From contig JADWQD010000010.1 of the NCBI GenBank assembly GCA_016110215.1, forward strand, positions 682,001 to 746,000: a stretch of DNA of 64,000 nt, in the 5' to 3' direction. Of the stretch, positions 53,879-63,189 are shown piece by piece. Numbering within the stretch: position 1 is the stretch's first letter; the number at the start of each line of letters is the position of its first letter. The DNA is from Capronia americana (taxonomy: Eukaryota; Ascomycota; Eurotiomycetes; Chaetothyriales; Herpotrichiellaceae). The notes under the pieces are model-generated. The model worked only from the letters and a program-made list of their open reading frames with translations, was not told where the DNA came from and did not search any database. Made by a program: the position numbers and the translations under genes.

Positions 53879-56176
53879 TCACAAACAGTCAGTCCAAGCG
53901 ATAGTTATGCATACCAGAGAGTCAAAGATAGACCAGTCACCAATCAGTTCCCCGTCCCCCCCAGCATATATCGTAGATCTGAATTGCTCATCAGAGACAA
54001 TATCCGGCACATCTGTACCGAGCCCGGTACCCATCCTGTTGGTGTTACCCGGAGAGGACGCCTCAAGGGCTTGGGAGTCGCCGCCCAGAAGAAAGGGCAC
54101 TGCCGCTACTGCCGACGTGGATATCTGTTTCATGGCTTCTTGTCGCAATTCCTCCAGAATTGAAGAGTATCTGACACACATGCGATTGACACTGGCTGCT
54201 GCTCCGAGGTGCTGTTGACCTCGCTGGGCGAAAAGGAACACTTCTTCCTCACTTTCCGAAAGTCGCTGCCCTGCCCTCGTGCCCCGACGAGAGTTGAATA
54301 TGATATATAGATACAAAACAGAGACCGCCGAGAAAACGGCGTGATGGATGATCCAAAAGGCTCCAAACACGCTTCCTTCCTCGGCGCCTTTGTCCCACAA
54401 GTTCACCACCGTACACGCTGCATGGACGGCTCGCTGAACATTGTCATCGTACGAGTGGATTGCATCGTCAAGGCCCTGGTCATCGGCATCAGTTTTGCCC
54501 AAGAGGAATGGTCGGTTGGCAAGGACGATGGCATGGTTGCACGAAATCCGCAGTTCGATGGTTCGTCGTCGCAGGCTCGGCGACAGGCTGTCTGGATGAA
54601 CCTCTCCCAGCGACGGTGGAAGTTCTTTCCAGAAATCCATCAACTTGGCCGTGAGCCTTCTAGAATTGTCGACCTGGGGCTCCCTTGCTATACCTTTTAA
54701 CGGATAGATGTCAAACGAGATTTCGCCCATGATCTGTGCGAGCCTACAGGAGGTTGGTGAAGTTCCACTGGTCAGTCTCGCACGAGGATAACATGGGCTT
54801 GTGCAGGCCCCCCCCGTACCTGTGTGTAAAGTATGGTCCATCCATTGAGCAGTCGGCTGCGCTTTCTATACGGCAATCCAACCCAAAATCGGGCGTCGCA
54901 GCCCAATCGCTGAATGTGAGATCGGGGTAGTCGTCATCGATCCGCTCTGGAAAAGGTTGGTCGAAGAGACCGTCGAAAATGAGTCGTGGACGACCCAAGA
55001 TGACGCTGACATATCGGTCCAAGGTATAAGCTGTCCAAAAGCAACGTCGGATGGATTGAATTTCTGTGCGGAATGATGATGGATGCTCATGGCCTTTCCG
55101 ATGCATCCCCAGAGCCGTCATAATCTGTACCGTGCGGCCAAGCACGTACCAGCTCGCCTCGAGCTTGGATGTTGCAAGGAGGTAAATGCTGTGCGCAAGC
55201 CGAGCCTGGACTGTTTCCAGTCGATGGTAATGCTTCTGCATCTTCAATGACTGCCGTCCTGCGGTGAGAAAGGCTTTGCTCATTCGCGATCCAGATATCG
55301 CAGCCCCTCCAGATATTTCTTGATAGTGGAGAGATGTGGCAAATAACATGAACAATATGGACGCTTTATACGGGCCGAGCGTTTGACGATAGCTGTCCGA
55401 GATGGCCGAATCTCCAGCAAAGAGGTCATCGACCCAGCCGAGGACCGACTTGCTATTGAGAAAGCGATATGAAATGACTGCCACATCGAAGTAAAAGCGG
55501 ATCAAGTCCGTAGCCTGTTGATGAGTGATCTGAGGGAGGACAACAGCCGGATGAGCAGAGGATTCGACATTCGGTTTATTGGAGTCGGCCACCGGAGACA
55601 TTGTTCCCGTATGGTCTGGTGAGAATTGAGTCATGTAGTGGTCCCGACGAATACGCTTCCAGGACCGGCTGATGAAAGTCTCTCCAGCTGTTGGGCCGAG
55701 ATATTGACTGTCATCATTGATCACCCCTCTCGACGGTGAATGTCTCGGCGAGACCTCAACTATGGCTGGAGCCTCAGGCGGCAGCAGAAGCCCCGCGGCT
55801 CTTTCGACAGACTCATCATCACCCGCAGTCACACTCGATAGACCATCAGGTGGGCGTGGCAAGTGTGGCTGTCGACCTCGCAGATGAGGAAGATTGTACT
55901 CGCAAGGAAGACGATGTTGAATGCATCGAGCACAAGGCTGACTGCCGGAACACCGGATCTTCTTTCTGTGGGATTTCTCAGCAGAGTAAATCTCCAGAAT
56001 TCTCGGAAAAGACCCAATTCTACAGACCTTTTGCAGAGATCACAAGCTCGGCTGATGTTTTTGCGTCCACTGGTCCAGTTCTGGAGATGGCCGCGGCCTC
56101 GGACCTTGCCCTGTCTGCTGCCCAAGGAACTATCATTCTGACTCACTCGGACATTGGGCTCGGGAGTCCGTTCCAT
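53879..56176 (-). CDS. Zn(II)2Cys6 transcription factor with fungal_trans domain (candidate cluster regulator)
   Basis: Predicted DNA-binding regulator. Three exons: 56028-56176, 54820-55965 and 53879-54743 (719 residues). The zinc cluster is split by intron 1 and reads ACDLCKRKKIRC then SGSQPCARCIQHRLPCEY, with Cys spacing 2-6-5-2-6. The fungal-specific regulatory domain (PF04082 type) is clear at IQSIRRCFWTAYTLDRYVSVILGRPRLIFDGLFDQPFPERIDDDYPDL. A conserved C-terminal helical part follows (NHAIVLANRPFLL; RAVHAACTVVNLWDKG). It is divergent from the first phytanoyl-dioxygenase-like gene across 259 bp, which hold a perfect CCG-N6-CGG type inverted repeat. This suggests auto-regulation and control of the flanking cluster (inference). 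Confidence 0.9.
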
Positions 56177-56435
56177 GCTCGATTCGTAGTGACTCTCTAT
56201 TATGGCAGAGGAGCGTGAAGATAATCTCGATGAAGTGGGAATCAGTGTTTCCGGCAGCTCGGAAATGACCTGGTGGGGATTGAGGAAGATCCCTCGGCTT
56301 TTCCGCCGACTTCAGCCAGGACGACCAGCGAGTGAGGTACTCCCTGATTGTTGTATTAAGGCGTCTACTTTCTCGGGGCGGCAAAAATGGCTTCGACTGT
56401 AGTAGGCTTCTCAAAGAGCTTCCGCCCGTACCACA
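56177..56435. promoter_or_regulatory. Bidirectional promoter between regulator and first dioxygenase gene
   Basis: 259 bp separating divergent starts. It contains the TTTCCG-N6-CGGAAA element at 56248-56265 and no gene. Confidence 0.6.
56248..56265. promoter_or_regulatory. Perfect inverted repeat TTTCCG-GCAGCT-CGGAAA
   Basis: Six-base arms with outward-facing CCG/CGG triplets spaced by 6, a geometry used by Zn(II)2Cys6 dimers. It is 72 bp from the regulator ATG and 171 bp from the dioxygenase ATG. The half-site CGGAAAT also occurs three times upstream of the second dioxygenase gene (58067, 58127, 58134). Confidence 0.55.
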
Positions 56436-57490
56436 ATGGCCGTCGCGGTTCATCAGCCGCTCGGGGCTCTTCAGTTAGGGAATGACACCGTGAGAACTGA
56501 CAATATCAAGTTGAGGTCAACTGGAGGGCCAATCCCAGATGCCATCGGAGCGCTTCAGTCGTTCTCGAAGGACACTCCCATTGATGAACTGCGTGCATTC
56601 TACGACAAAGCTGGATATATCTGGATCAAAGGACTCATTCCCGCCGAGGATGTCTGGAAGTGCCGCGAATCATATTTCGACTACCTCTCCAATACCGGGC
56701 TACTCAAGGAGGGCACAGCTCCTCGAGATGGTATCTACTGTGGTGGGGACTGGAAGATGTGGATCGCGCCTGGCAAGCTGCGACGCAAGTTTGGCCAGGT
56801 CCAAGACACCGAGTACACGCGAAAGATGGTGGCGGCGCACTCGGCGCCCTGGTATCGCGAGTTCTGCGAGCACCCAGACATTAAAGCCTTCATTGAACGG
56901 TTCTCGGGATGGGCGGATGCCTCCCTTCTCGAGCGTTCGTTGCTGCGTCCCAATATTCCGGGAGGAGAGATCACCCAGGTGCACTATGACCAGATCTTCC
57001 TCCGGGCTGGACCCCCGACTTCTCTCACCGCCTGGGTGCCTATTGGAGACTGTGCCATGGAAGGAGGGGGCCTTTTGTATCTCGAGAACTCAGTCCCACT
57101 GGGTCAAAAGCTGGAAGCAGAGTTCAATGCCGCCGCGGCGGAATTGACTGCTGAGGAAAGGATTTCCGCATTCAACAGGACCATGATGGACACCGGATAC
57201 TTGGAAAAGGACGCCGGAAGGTTTTCCAGACTGTGGCAACGACGGTGGTTAGCTGCGGACTATGAGGCTGGTGATGTGGTGATTCACAATCCCTACATGA
57301 TCCACTGCAGTGCGCTCAACGAACATCCCGCCGGAATCATCAGGCTAGCAACCGATCTGAGGTATTTTGAGACCGGAATGCCGCACGACACACGATGGCA
57401 AAAGGTGTGGACGGTAAGACATTGTGCCCTACTCTCGCTATTCACCAGATTACTGACAAGTCCGTACTCCAGCCCGATGATGGACTCTGA
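56436..57490 (+). CDS. Phytanoyl-CoA dioxygenase-family Fe(II)/2-oxoglutarate oxygenase, first of three
   Basis: Predicted non-haem iron, 2-oxoglutarate-dependent hydroxylase; substrate unknown. Two exons, 56436-57413 and 57473-57490 (331 residues). The facial triad is visible: H-x-D in TQVHYDQIF and the distal His in HNPYMIHCSALNEH, followed by an Arg (GIIRLATDLRYF) for 2-oxoglutarate binding. The N-terminal part has IDELRAFYDKAGYIWIKGLIPAEDVWKCRESYF, typical of PhyH proteins. The last exon encodes only PDDGL and a stop; it is supported by a GTAAGA donor and CTCCAG acceptor. Reading through instead would add about 45 unlike residues. It shares a promoter with the regulator gene. Confidence 0.88.
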
Positions 57491-58416
57491 TTGTTACTTT
57501 TATCGGGACATCCGTCCATTTCTAAATCTATATGAGCAATATCGGCTTCGAATACTGAATTTGAATCAACTGGGAGCATCCTACAAGCTTCATAGAAGCG
57601 TTCTCGTAGTCCTCTGATGACAGAATCAGCTAAGTTCTCGCCACTTAAGACCTACCCGGTAGAAATACACAACTTATGCTGGCTGTCCTAGAGCAGTTTT
57701 CATTGAAGTTCTAGCAATAGACCTGGAGGCCTCGACATGCTGGAATTTGACGCGGCTCTGTGCCTTTGAGCAGACCTCCCAAATGGCGCATCTGAACATC
57801 CACACCCTTCGTGGCCCACTAAATCCAGAGAAACGAGACTCGTGACGTCTTTCTGCCTGTGTGGTCCCAAGTTTCCATTCATTTTGCCTGCTATTCACTT
57901 AAACCCTATTGCTGGGATCAACTCTTTGGCGCTTTAGACTCAATCGACAGAAAGGTGTCGACTCCGGTGGCGGCAACATCTCGCGTCCACCCAAGGAGTG
58001 TGCCAACAATGACGGTCTCGTTCGATCATGAACCGTGAAGATTCAGAATCTCGATGCCGAGCATGTCGGAAATGCAAAGACCCGGAGTTACCAGAATTGG
58101 ATTGGGAATATCGCCTGAATTCTTTGCGGAAATCGGAAATACGCCGTGGTAAACACACCTCAGTATGTCTACGAAGTGCTCTTGTCCCTCATCGCTATCT
58201 TGACAGTAGTGTGGGTGAGTCCAAAGGCTCGTGCTACGAAACTGGTAGTTCGGATCCGGTGCGAAAGAGGCACAGGACGTTTCAATGGAACCCAGCCTCG
58301 CCGCCTTCTTCTCCAGACCGGTGTCTCGATGAATGGCGAGTTTCATTTTGTGGACGTCTGTATAAACTTTCTTCTTCTTGATCTAGACCAAATCTCCTTC
58401 TCTTACAGACTCAGAT
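57491..58416. promoter_or_regulatory. Upstream region of the second dioxygenase gene with CGGAAAT copies
   Basis: 926 bp without a supported gene. It holds CGGAAAT at 58067-58073, 58127-58133 and 58134-58140, and a CCG-N7-CGG arrangement at 58057-58069. A frame at 58028-58381 with several Cys residues was not accepted as a gene. Confidence 0.5.
58057..58069. promoter_or_regulatory. CCG-N7-CGG element fused to CGGAAAT half-site
   Basis: CCGAGCATGTCGG followed by AAAT. The right half shares TCGGAAATG with the inverted repeat in the regulator promoter. It lies about 350 bp upstream of the second dioxygenase ATG. Confidence 0.4.
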
Positions 58417-59611
58417 ATGGCCCCCAACAACCAGCCCACGGAAACTCATCGTCTGACAGAGGAACAAAAACAATTCTGGCTCGAGAATGGGTATCTTAAA
58501 ATCCCCAATTGCTTCACAAAGCAAGCCGCGGACGACTTTACCTCGACTATTTGGACACGCCTAGGTGCCACGCCGGACGACAAATCGAGCTGGCCGTCCA
58601 ACAGGTTGAATATGCCTGGCCATGTGACGATCCCAGCAAAAGACTTTGCGCCCAAGGCGTGGGACGCCGTGTGCGAACTTCTAGGTGGTGAGGATAAGAT
58701 CGCTGACTGGTGCAAAGACTGGAAAGACGGGTTTATCGTCAACTTGGGTGACGTAGACACTACCAAGCCGGGCAAAGACGTCGACTTTCGGAAACTGGAC
58801 AATTGGCATGCGGACGGCGACTGGTTTTATCATTTTCTCGACAGCCCCGAGCAGGCGCTCCTGATCATCCCGCTTTTCACGGACATTAAGCCCAGAGGGG
58901 GAGGCACAGCGATATGCACCGACGGCATTCGCCTTGTGGCACAGCGATTGGTAAGTCTCGTCAAGGGAGAAAAGCGTCTAGCGACGGCTCCAAATCTAAC
59001 TTGCAGGTCGCATCATGGATCGAGAGCTGCTGACATGTTTTCGATGTGCGCGCAGTATGAGCATCCAGAAGGCCTGACGCCGTTCCTGGCGCTACGAGAT
59101 GCAAACGCCGCAAAGGAACCCTTCAAGCGAGTCTTCTGGAACGATTGGGCCCAGGACCGCCGGTTCACACGAGACGAAAGCTTCCACGAGGTCACGGGAC
59201 AGACAGGGGACGTTTTCCTGCTTCACCCTTTCATGCTTCATTCCGCCTCGCGGAACTTGCTACGACTGCCGCGCATCATCACCAACCCACCCGTCGCGCT
59301 GAAAGAGCCGTTCAACTACAACCGGACAAAGCCCGACGAATACAGTCTCGTTGAACAGAAGACTCTCCGAGCGCTTGGACACCCTGATGGTCTACCAGGG
59401 TGGGAGATCACGGGGCCAAGAGAGCGGATTGTGCCTACTCGTGTCAAGGTGAGGACCCCCTTTCAACCAGCTCATCGCCTCATTTGACTTGAAATGGCTC
59501 TAGATCCAAGCGGAAATCAAATGTATTGAGAAACGGAGGTTGGCAGAGGCAGGCATGGCTCCTAACAAGATTGCGACGACGCCATTAGTTGACGAAAACT
59601 ATCCAGCATAG
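58417..59611 (+). CDS. Phytanoyl-CoA dioxygenase-family oxygenase, second of three
   Basis: Predicted Fe(II)/2-oxoglutarate oxygenase, unlike its two neighbours in sequence. Three exons: 58417-58950, 59056-59448 and 59504-59611 (344 residues). The iron ligands are in LDNWHADGDWFYHF (HAD) and LLHPFMLHSASRN (distal His), with Arg in LLRLPRIITNPPV. The start LTEEQKQFWLENGYLKIPNCFTKQAADDFTSTIWTRLG is typical. An unspliced frame crosses intron 1, but splicing at CGCGCAG gives RLVAQRLYEHPEGLTPF, matching the 'A-x-x-L-Y-x-H-P-E-G' motif of relatives, so the spliced form was preferred. Exon 3 supplies a conserved-looking tail (IQAEIKCIEKRRLAEAGM). Confidence 0.87.
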
Positions 59612-59695
59612 TAGGATAACTGAGGTAGCAATTCGTTCCTTCTGCTGGACTGCATCACCCAAATAGATTCTCTTGACGTCAAGTATTGGTGGGGT

Positions 59696-60936
59696 TCAGT
59701 CGTTGTCTATCTGGGTAACATCAACCTGTTGAATTGCCATTCCGCCCTTCGAGCCCATAGGCATGGCAACACGAGAGCCTGCCATCCTTGGTTTCCGTTC
59801 CTCGAGAGCGGCACACGGGGTCCCAAACCTTGGCTTCGCAAAAGCCAGCTGTGTATCGCCCCGAGCTAGAATGTGATATTCGTTGGCCGGCCTCCCTTCG
59901 TTCATACCCTCCCACTCCTCCCCGAAGTGCCATGGAACAAAGCTCCTCGCATCACAGAAATGTCCCACAAAGGCACGTCGCGGCGTTGTCCCCTTGTTCT
60001 CGAATGACCTATGGAGAATATTGCCGTGGAAGAAGACGACGTCTCCGGGCTTTGCCGGACAACTTACCTCTTGGTAGCGGGTGGCGACGCTAGCTAGCTG
60101 GTTGGCCTCGACATCCTCGATCGACGCGGTGGAATTGTCAAACACACCATCCAGATTTCGGGACTGGTGCGTGTACTCGTTGTCAACTTGCGGGTAGATC
60201 GGTTCGCATTGAGAGCCGACGCGGAACCAGAGGCAGCCGTTTTCTTCTGTGGCTTCTGAGACGGCCACCCAAGCTGCTATCAAGGTGTTTGGGAGAGTTG
60301 GAATATAGTACGAATCTTGATGATAGCTTGACAGGCGAATCAGCAAATGAAACAAACCCTTGATTAGAATCTGGAGTTGTTCCCGGGCTCACTCACCCCT
60401 GACCGGGCTGGCCAGGTTGTTTGAAAAAGGACATGCTCTGTAGGGCGAGGATGTCGGGTCCCGTGAGCTGTTCGAGAACATCCAGGATGCGAGGATGGAG
60501 CAAGAAGCGTTCGTGCAGGGGATGGACTCGGTGGGCGTTGTGAATCCGGCTGAACGCGGCCAAACGCTCTGTTTCCGACATGGACGATTCAATCCTGGGA
60601 AATCCCGGTGCACTGGCTTCTCCCCGCAGAACGCAGTCCATGTGTTCGGACAGCTCGTTTACCTCTGCCTCGGGAATCAACCCGCTGATCTTGAGGAATC
60701 CTTTCTCGTTGATGGTCCGGTAGTCTGTACTGTCGTTTCCGGTCAATCGCTATGAATCCAAAGAAGAGATAGTCCAGCGAGTGGTGGAGAGACAGACCGT
60801 CAACCGAGAGCCTGACGTGCTCATACAGATGGCGTGAGTATTTTGCATTTTCCCAGGAAGCAGGCGGCGGTTTCACTGAGCCAATGCTCGTAAGAGAGGT
60901 TTTCCAGAGGGGGGCACCTCCCAGGAATGGGGCCAT
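59696..60936 (-). CDS. Phytanoyl-CoA dioxygenase-family oxygenase, third of three
   Basis: Predicted Fe(II)/2-oxoglutarate oxygenase. Three exons: 60827-60936, 60397-60729 and 59696-60326 (357 residues). The H-x-D motif sits at an exon junction (GYHQDSYYIPTLPNTLIAAWVAVSEATEENGCLWF); the distal His is in VVFFHGNILHRSFENKG and the 2-oxoglutarate Arg in TPRRAFVGHFCDAR. The N-terminal part NEKGFLKISGLIPEAEVNELSEHMD follows a 77-nt-scale intron whose acceptor (ACGACAG) I chose because it is the only one that restores phase (RHLTDYRTINEKGF). This model is the best-documented representative of the three. It is divergent from the glycoside hydrolase gene. Confidence 0.87.
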
Positions 60937-61353
60937 GCCGTTTCAATACTCGATGAGATGCTATATCAAGTGTTTCGAGTACAGTATGTTGTTGTTAATC
61001 GAAAAGAATTCAATTTGGACCTACTAGATCATCGGGAGACGTGACAGTACGAGTACTCTCGGGCAGGATGAGACTTTCCCAAACCAGTAATTCCGGCAGA
61101 GCAGGTATCATGCACCATTCTCCGTCCGCAGATCTCGGCTAATTTGTAAGGCAGACTGAGAACGGGTAGTTCTACCGTGGTCAACGGACAATTGGCCAGC
61201 CCTCCTAACCCGACTTCTTAGTTCATCGAGGGGTAGCCAACGGGGAGATAGCTCTCACACAACGGTTCTCGCGTCTGTCATCCCGGAGAACATGCAGTGT
61301 CCTCTCGTGTTTCTGTTTCTCATGTTCGAACGACTGCCACACGGACGGCCAAC
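60937..61353. promoter_or_regulatory. Divergent promoter region, third dioxygenase and GH35-like gene
   Basis: 417 bp shared by two genes. It holds CCGCAGATCTCGG (CCG-N7-CGG) at 61126-61138, with an AGATCT centre. Confidence 0.5.
61126..61138. promoter_or_regulatory. CCG-N7-CGG element
   Basis: Outward-facing CCG/CGG triplets around a 7-base spacer, like the site at 58057-58069 but lacking the CGGAAAT extension. It is a candidate binding site for the cluster regulator; chance occurrence is possible. Confidence 0.3.
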
Positions 61354-63099
61354 ATGGCATCTGGGAACAGCATGATCCCACACCTCCGTGCGACCAAATC
61401 CTCGGCGCAGCTGATGGTCAAGGGGAAGCCCTTTCTTATGCTCCCTGCAGAGCTGCACAACTCTTCCCTTTCCTCGGCTGAATACATGTCGACGATATGG
61501 CCCAAGATGCAAGCCATGAACATTAACACCCTGCTCGGGTCTGTGACCTGGGAGATGATCGAGCCTGTCGAAAACCAGTTCGACTTTTCCGAGCTCGATG
61601 AGGTGATACTGGGCGCACGGCAACATGGATTGCACCTGGTCCTACTATGGTTCGGTAGTTACAAGAACGCCAAAAGTACGTACGTGCCGGCCTGGGTCAA
61701 GCGCGATGCCGGGAGATTTCCAAGGGTGCATATTCTCGACGACCGTCGCCGCCGTAAGACCCTTGAACTGCTCTCACCATTCAGTGCACAATCTCGGGAG
61801 GCTGACGCCAAAGCGTTCTCCAAATTGATGCAACACTTGAAGGAGATTGATGAGGAGCACTCCACAGTGCTGATGGTCCAAGTCGAAAATGAACCAGGTC
61901 TCCTAGGCGACTCAAGAGACCGTTCTACCCTTGCAGAACGTGCTTTTAGGGAGCCCATCCCTTCAGACCTAATGTCATACCTTCAGAAGAAGGACCAACT
62001 TCACCCACAATTCCAGACGAGGTGGCCTGAATTTCGCAGTGAGGCAGCCAAGGTGAACCAACATACGTGGGAGACCTTGTTTGGGCAAGGAGATGCTGCG
62101 GACGAGATGTTCATGGCCGACATTTTTGCTCGCTACGTTGCCCAAGTTGCCACTGCCGGGAAGAAATCGTACGACCTTCCCCTGTACACAAATGCCTGGC
62201 TCAATTTCGAAGATCCCGCTCTGCTTGGAGACGATCTTGGCTTTGGCCCTGGAGGAGACGGAGCCGCAGGAAATACACCTCTGGTCGCCGGCGGCGGATC
62301 AAAGATCGGAGAGTACCCCAGCGGAGGTCCATGTCCACATACCCTGGATATTTGGCAGTGTCACACTCGAGGTGTGCTCGCGTTCCTTTCTCCAGATCTG
62401 TACCTGCAAGACTATGAATGGATGTGCCGACAGTACCGGTACGACAACATGCCATTGTTCATTCCCGAGCAGAAGGCGGACGAAGAAGGTGCTCGGAGGA
62501 CGTGGTTGGCCTACGGCACATACAGCAGTCTAGGCTGTTCGCCGTTCGGCATCGACAGCATCGACGTCAGGGACAGCCCCTTCACAGAGACGTTCGGTCT
62601 CCTTGGGTCTGTGAGTCAATACATTCTAGCGGCACAGGCAGAGAGACCCGATGACATGTTCGGCTTCTTCTTCGACGAAATCGACAGTGGGAAGCCCGGG
62701 CGAGAAACTTGGGTCCGAGTCATTGGAGAGTTCGAAGTTACCGTCCAGCGATCCTTTGTTTTTGGCAACCCCGGTCCGGGCCATGGGATCGTGATGCACC
62801 GAGGTGATGGTACGTTTCTGCTGATTGGGGCCGGCTTTCAGGTCTCTTTCAAGAGCACCAAACCGTCAGCGACGTTCACCGGCCTTTTGAGATCAGAAGA
62901 GAAAGAGGTCGATGCCAGTGGCAACCTGCGAACGCTCCGGACCTTGAATGGTGACGAGACCAAGAGCGGCGCGTTCATGATCATGCCCAACAGGGATCCC
63001 GATTACGGTGGCTTCCCCATCCGTGTGACGATTCCGGCACGAACATGCATTGCCGAGTGCACGGCGTACAGTATAGAGGATAAGGAGGAACACTACTGA
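61354..63099 (+). CDS. GH35/DUF5597-like beta-galactosidase-type glycoside hydrolase
   Basis: Predicted retaining glycosidase acting on galactosyl-type bonds; substrate not proven. 581 residues, intron-less. A (beta/alpha)8-type start has GKPFLMLPAELHNSSLSSAEYMSTIWPKMQAMNINTLLGSVTWEMIEPVENQFDFSELDEVI, the family's cofactor-free substrate barrel. The acid/base Glu is in LMVQVENEPGLLGDSRD and the nucleophile candidate in NMPLFIPEQKADEEGARR. The C-terminal beta domain (FLLIGAGFQVSFKS; GGFPIRVTIPARTCIAECTAY) resembles DUF5597. There is no signal peptide, so it is probably intracellular and acts on imported sugars or glycosides. The frame is open to a GTG at 61297, so the first ATG (61354) was taken. 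Confidence 0.82.
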   Translation: MASGNSMIPHLRATKSSAQLMVKGKPFLMLPAELHNSSLSSAEYMSTIWPKMQAMNINTLLGSVTWEMIEPVENQFDFSELDEVILGARQHGLHLVLLWFGSYKNAKSTYVPAWVKRDAGRFPRVHILDDRRRRKTLELLSPFSAQSREADAKAFSKLMQHLKEIDEEHSTVLMVQVENEPGLLGDSRDRSTLAERAFREPIPSDLMSYLQKKDQLHPQFQTRWPEFRSEAAKVNQHTWETLFGQGDAADEMFMADIFARYVAQVATAGKKSYDLPLYTNAWLNFEDPALLGDDLGFGPGGDGAAGNTPLVAGGGSKIGEYPSGGPCPHTLDIWQCHTRGVLAFLSPDLYLQDYEWMCRQYRYDNMPLFIPEQKADEEGARRTWLAYGTYSSLGCSPFGIDSIDVRDSPFTETFGLLGSVSQYILAAQAERPDDMFGFFFDEIDSGKPGRETWVRVIGEFEVTVQRSFVFGNPGPGHGIVMHRGDGTFLLIGAGFQVSFKSTKPSATFTGLLRSEEKEVDASGNLRTLRTLNGDETKSGAFMIMPNRDPDYGGFPIRVTIPARTCIAECTAYSIEDKEEHY

Positions 63100-63189
63100 T
63101 CACCCCTGAAATCGCATTAGATAGACCAGGGCCATGAGATTGTCCAGGTTGTCAGCTTAAGCCGCAAAGACAATGTTTGCCTCTTTGCT

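Noticed and set aside
53404..53904. 166-residue plus-strand frame
   Set aside because: Overlaps the 3' end of the regulator gene on the opposite strand and shows no family signature.
58028..58381. 117-residue frame with Cys-rich start (CRACRKC) resembling a zinc cluster
   Set aside because: Only four Cys in wrong spacing for Zn(II)2Cys6, no continuation by splicing, and it overlaps the CGGAAAT promoter elements.
58417..59487. Unspliced 356-residue model of the second dioxygenase
   Set aside because: It includes an intron with GTAAGT donor and GCAG acceptor; splicing restores the LYEHPEG motif that relatives have.
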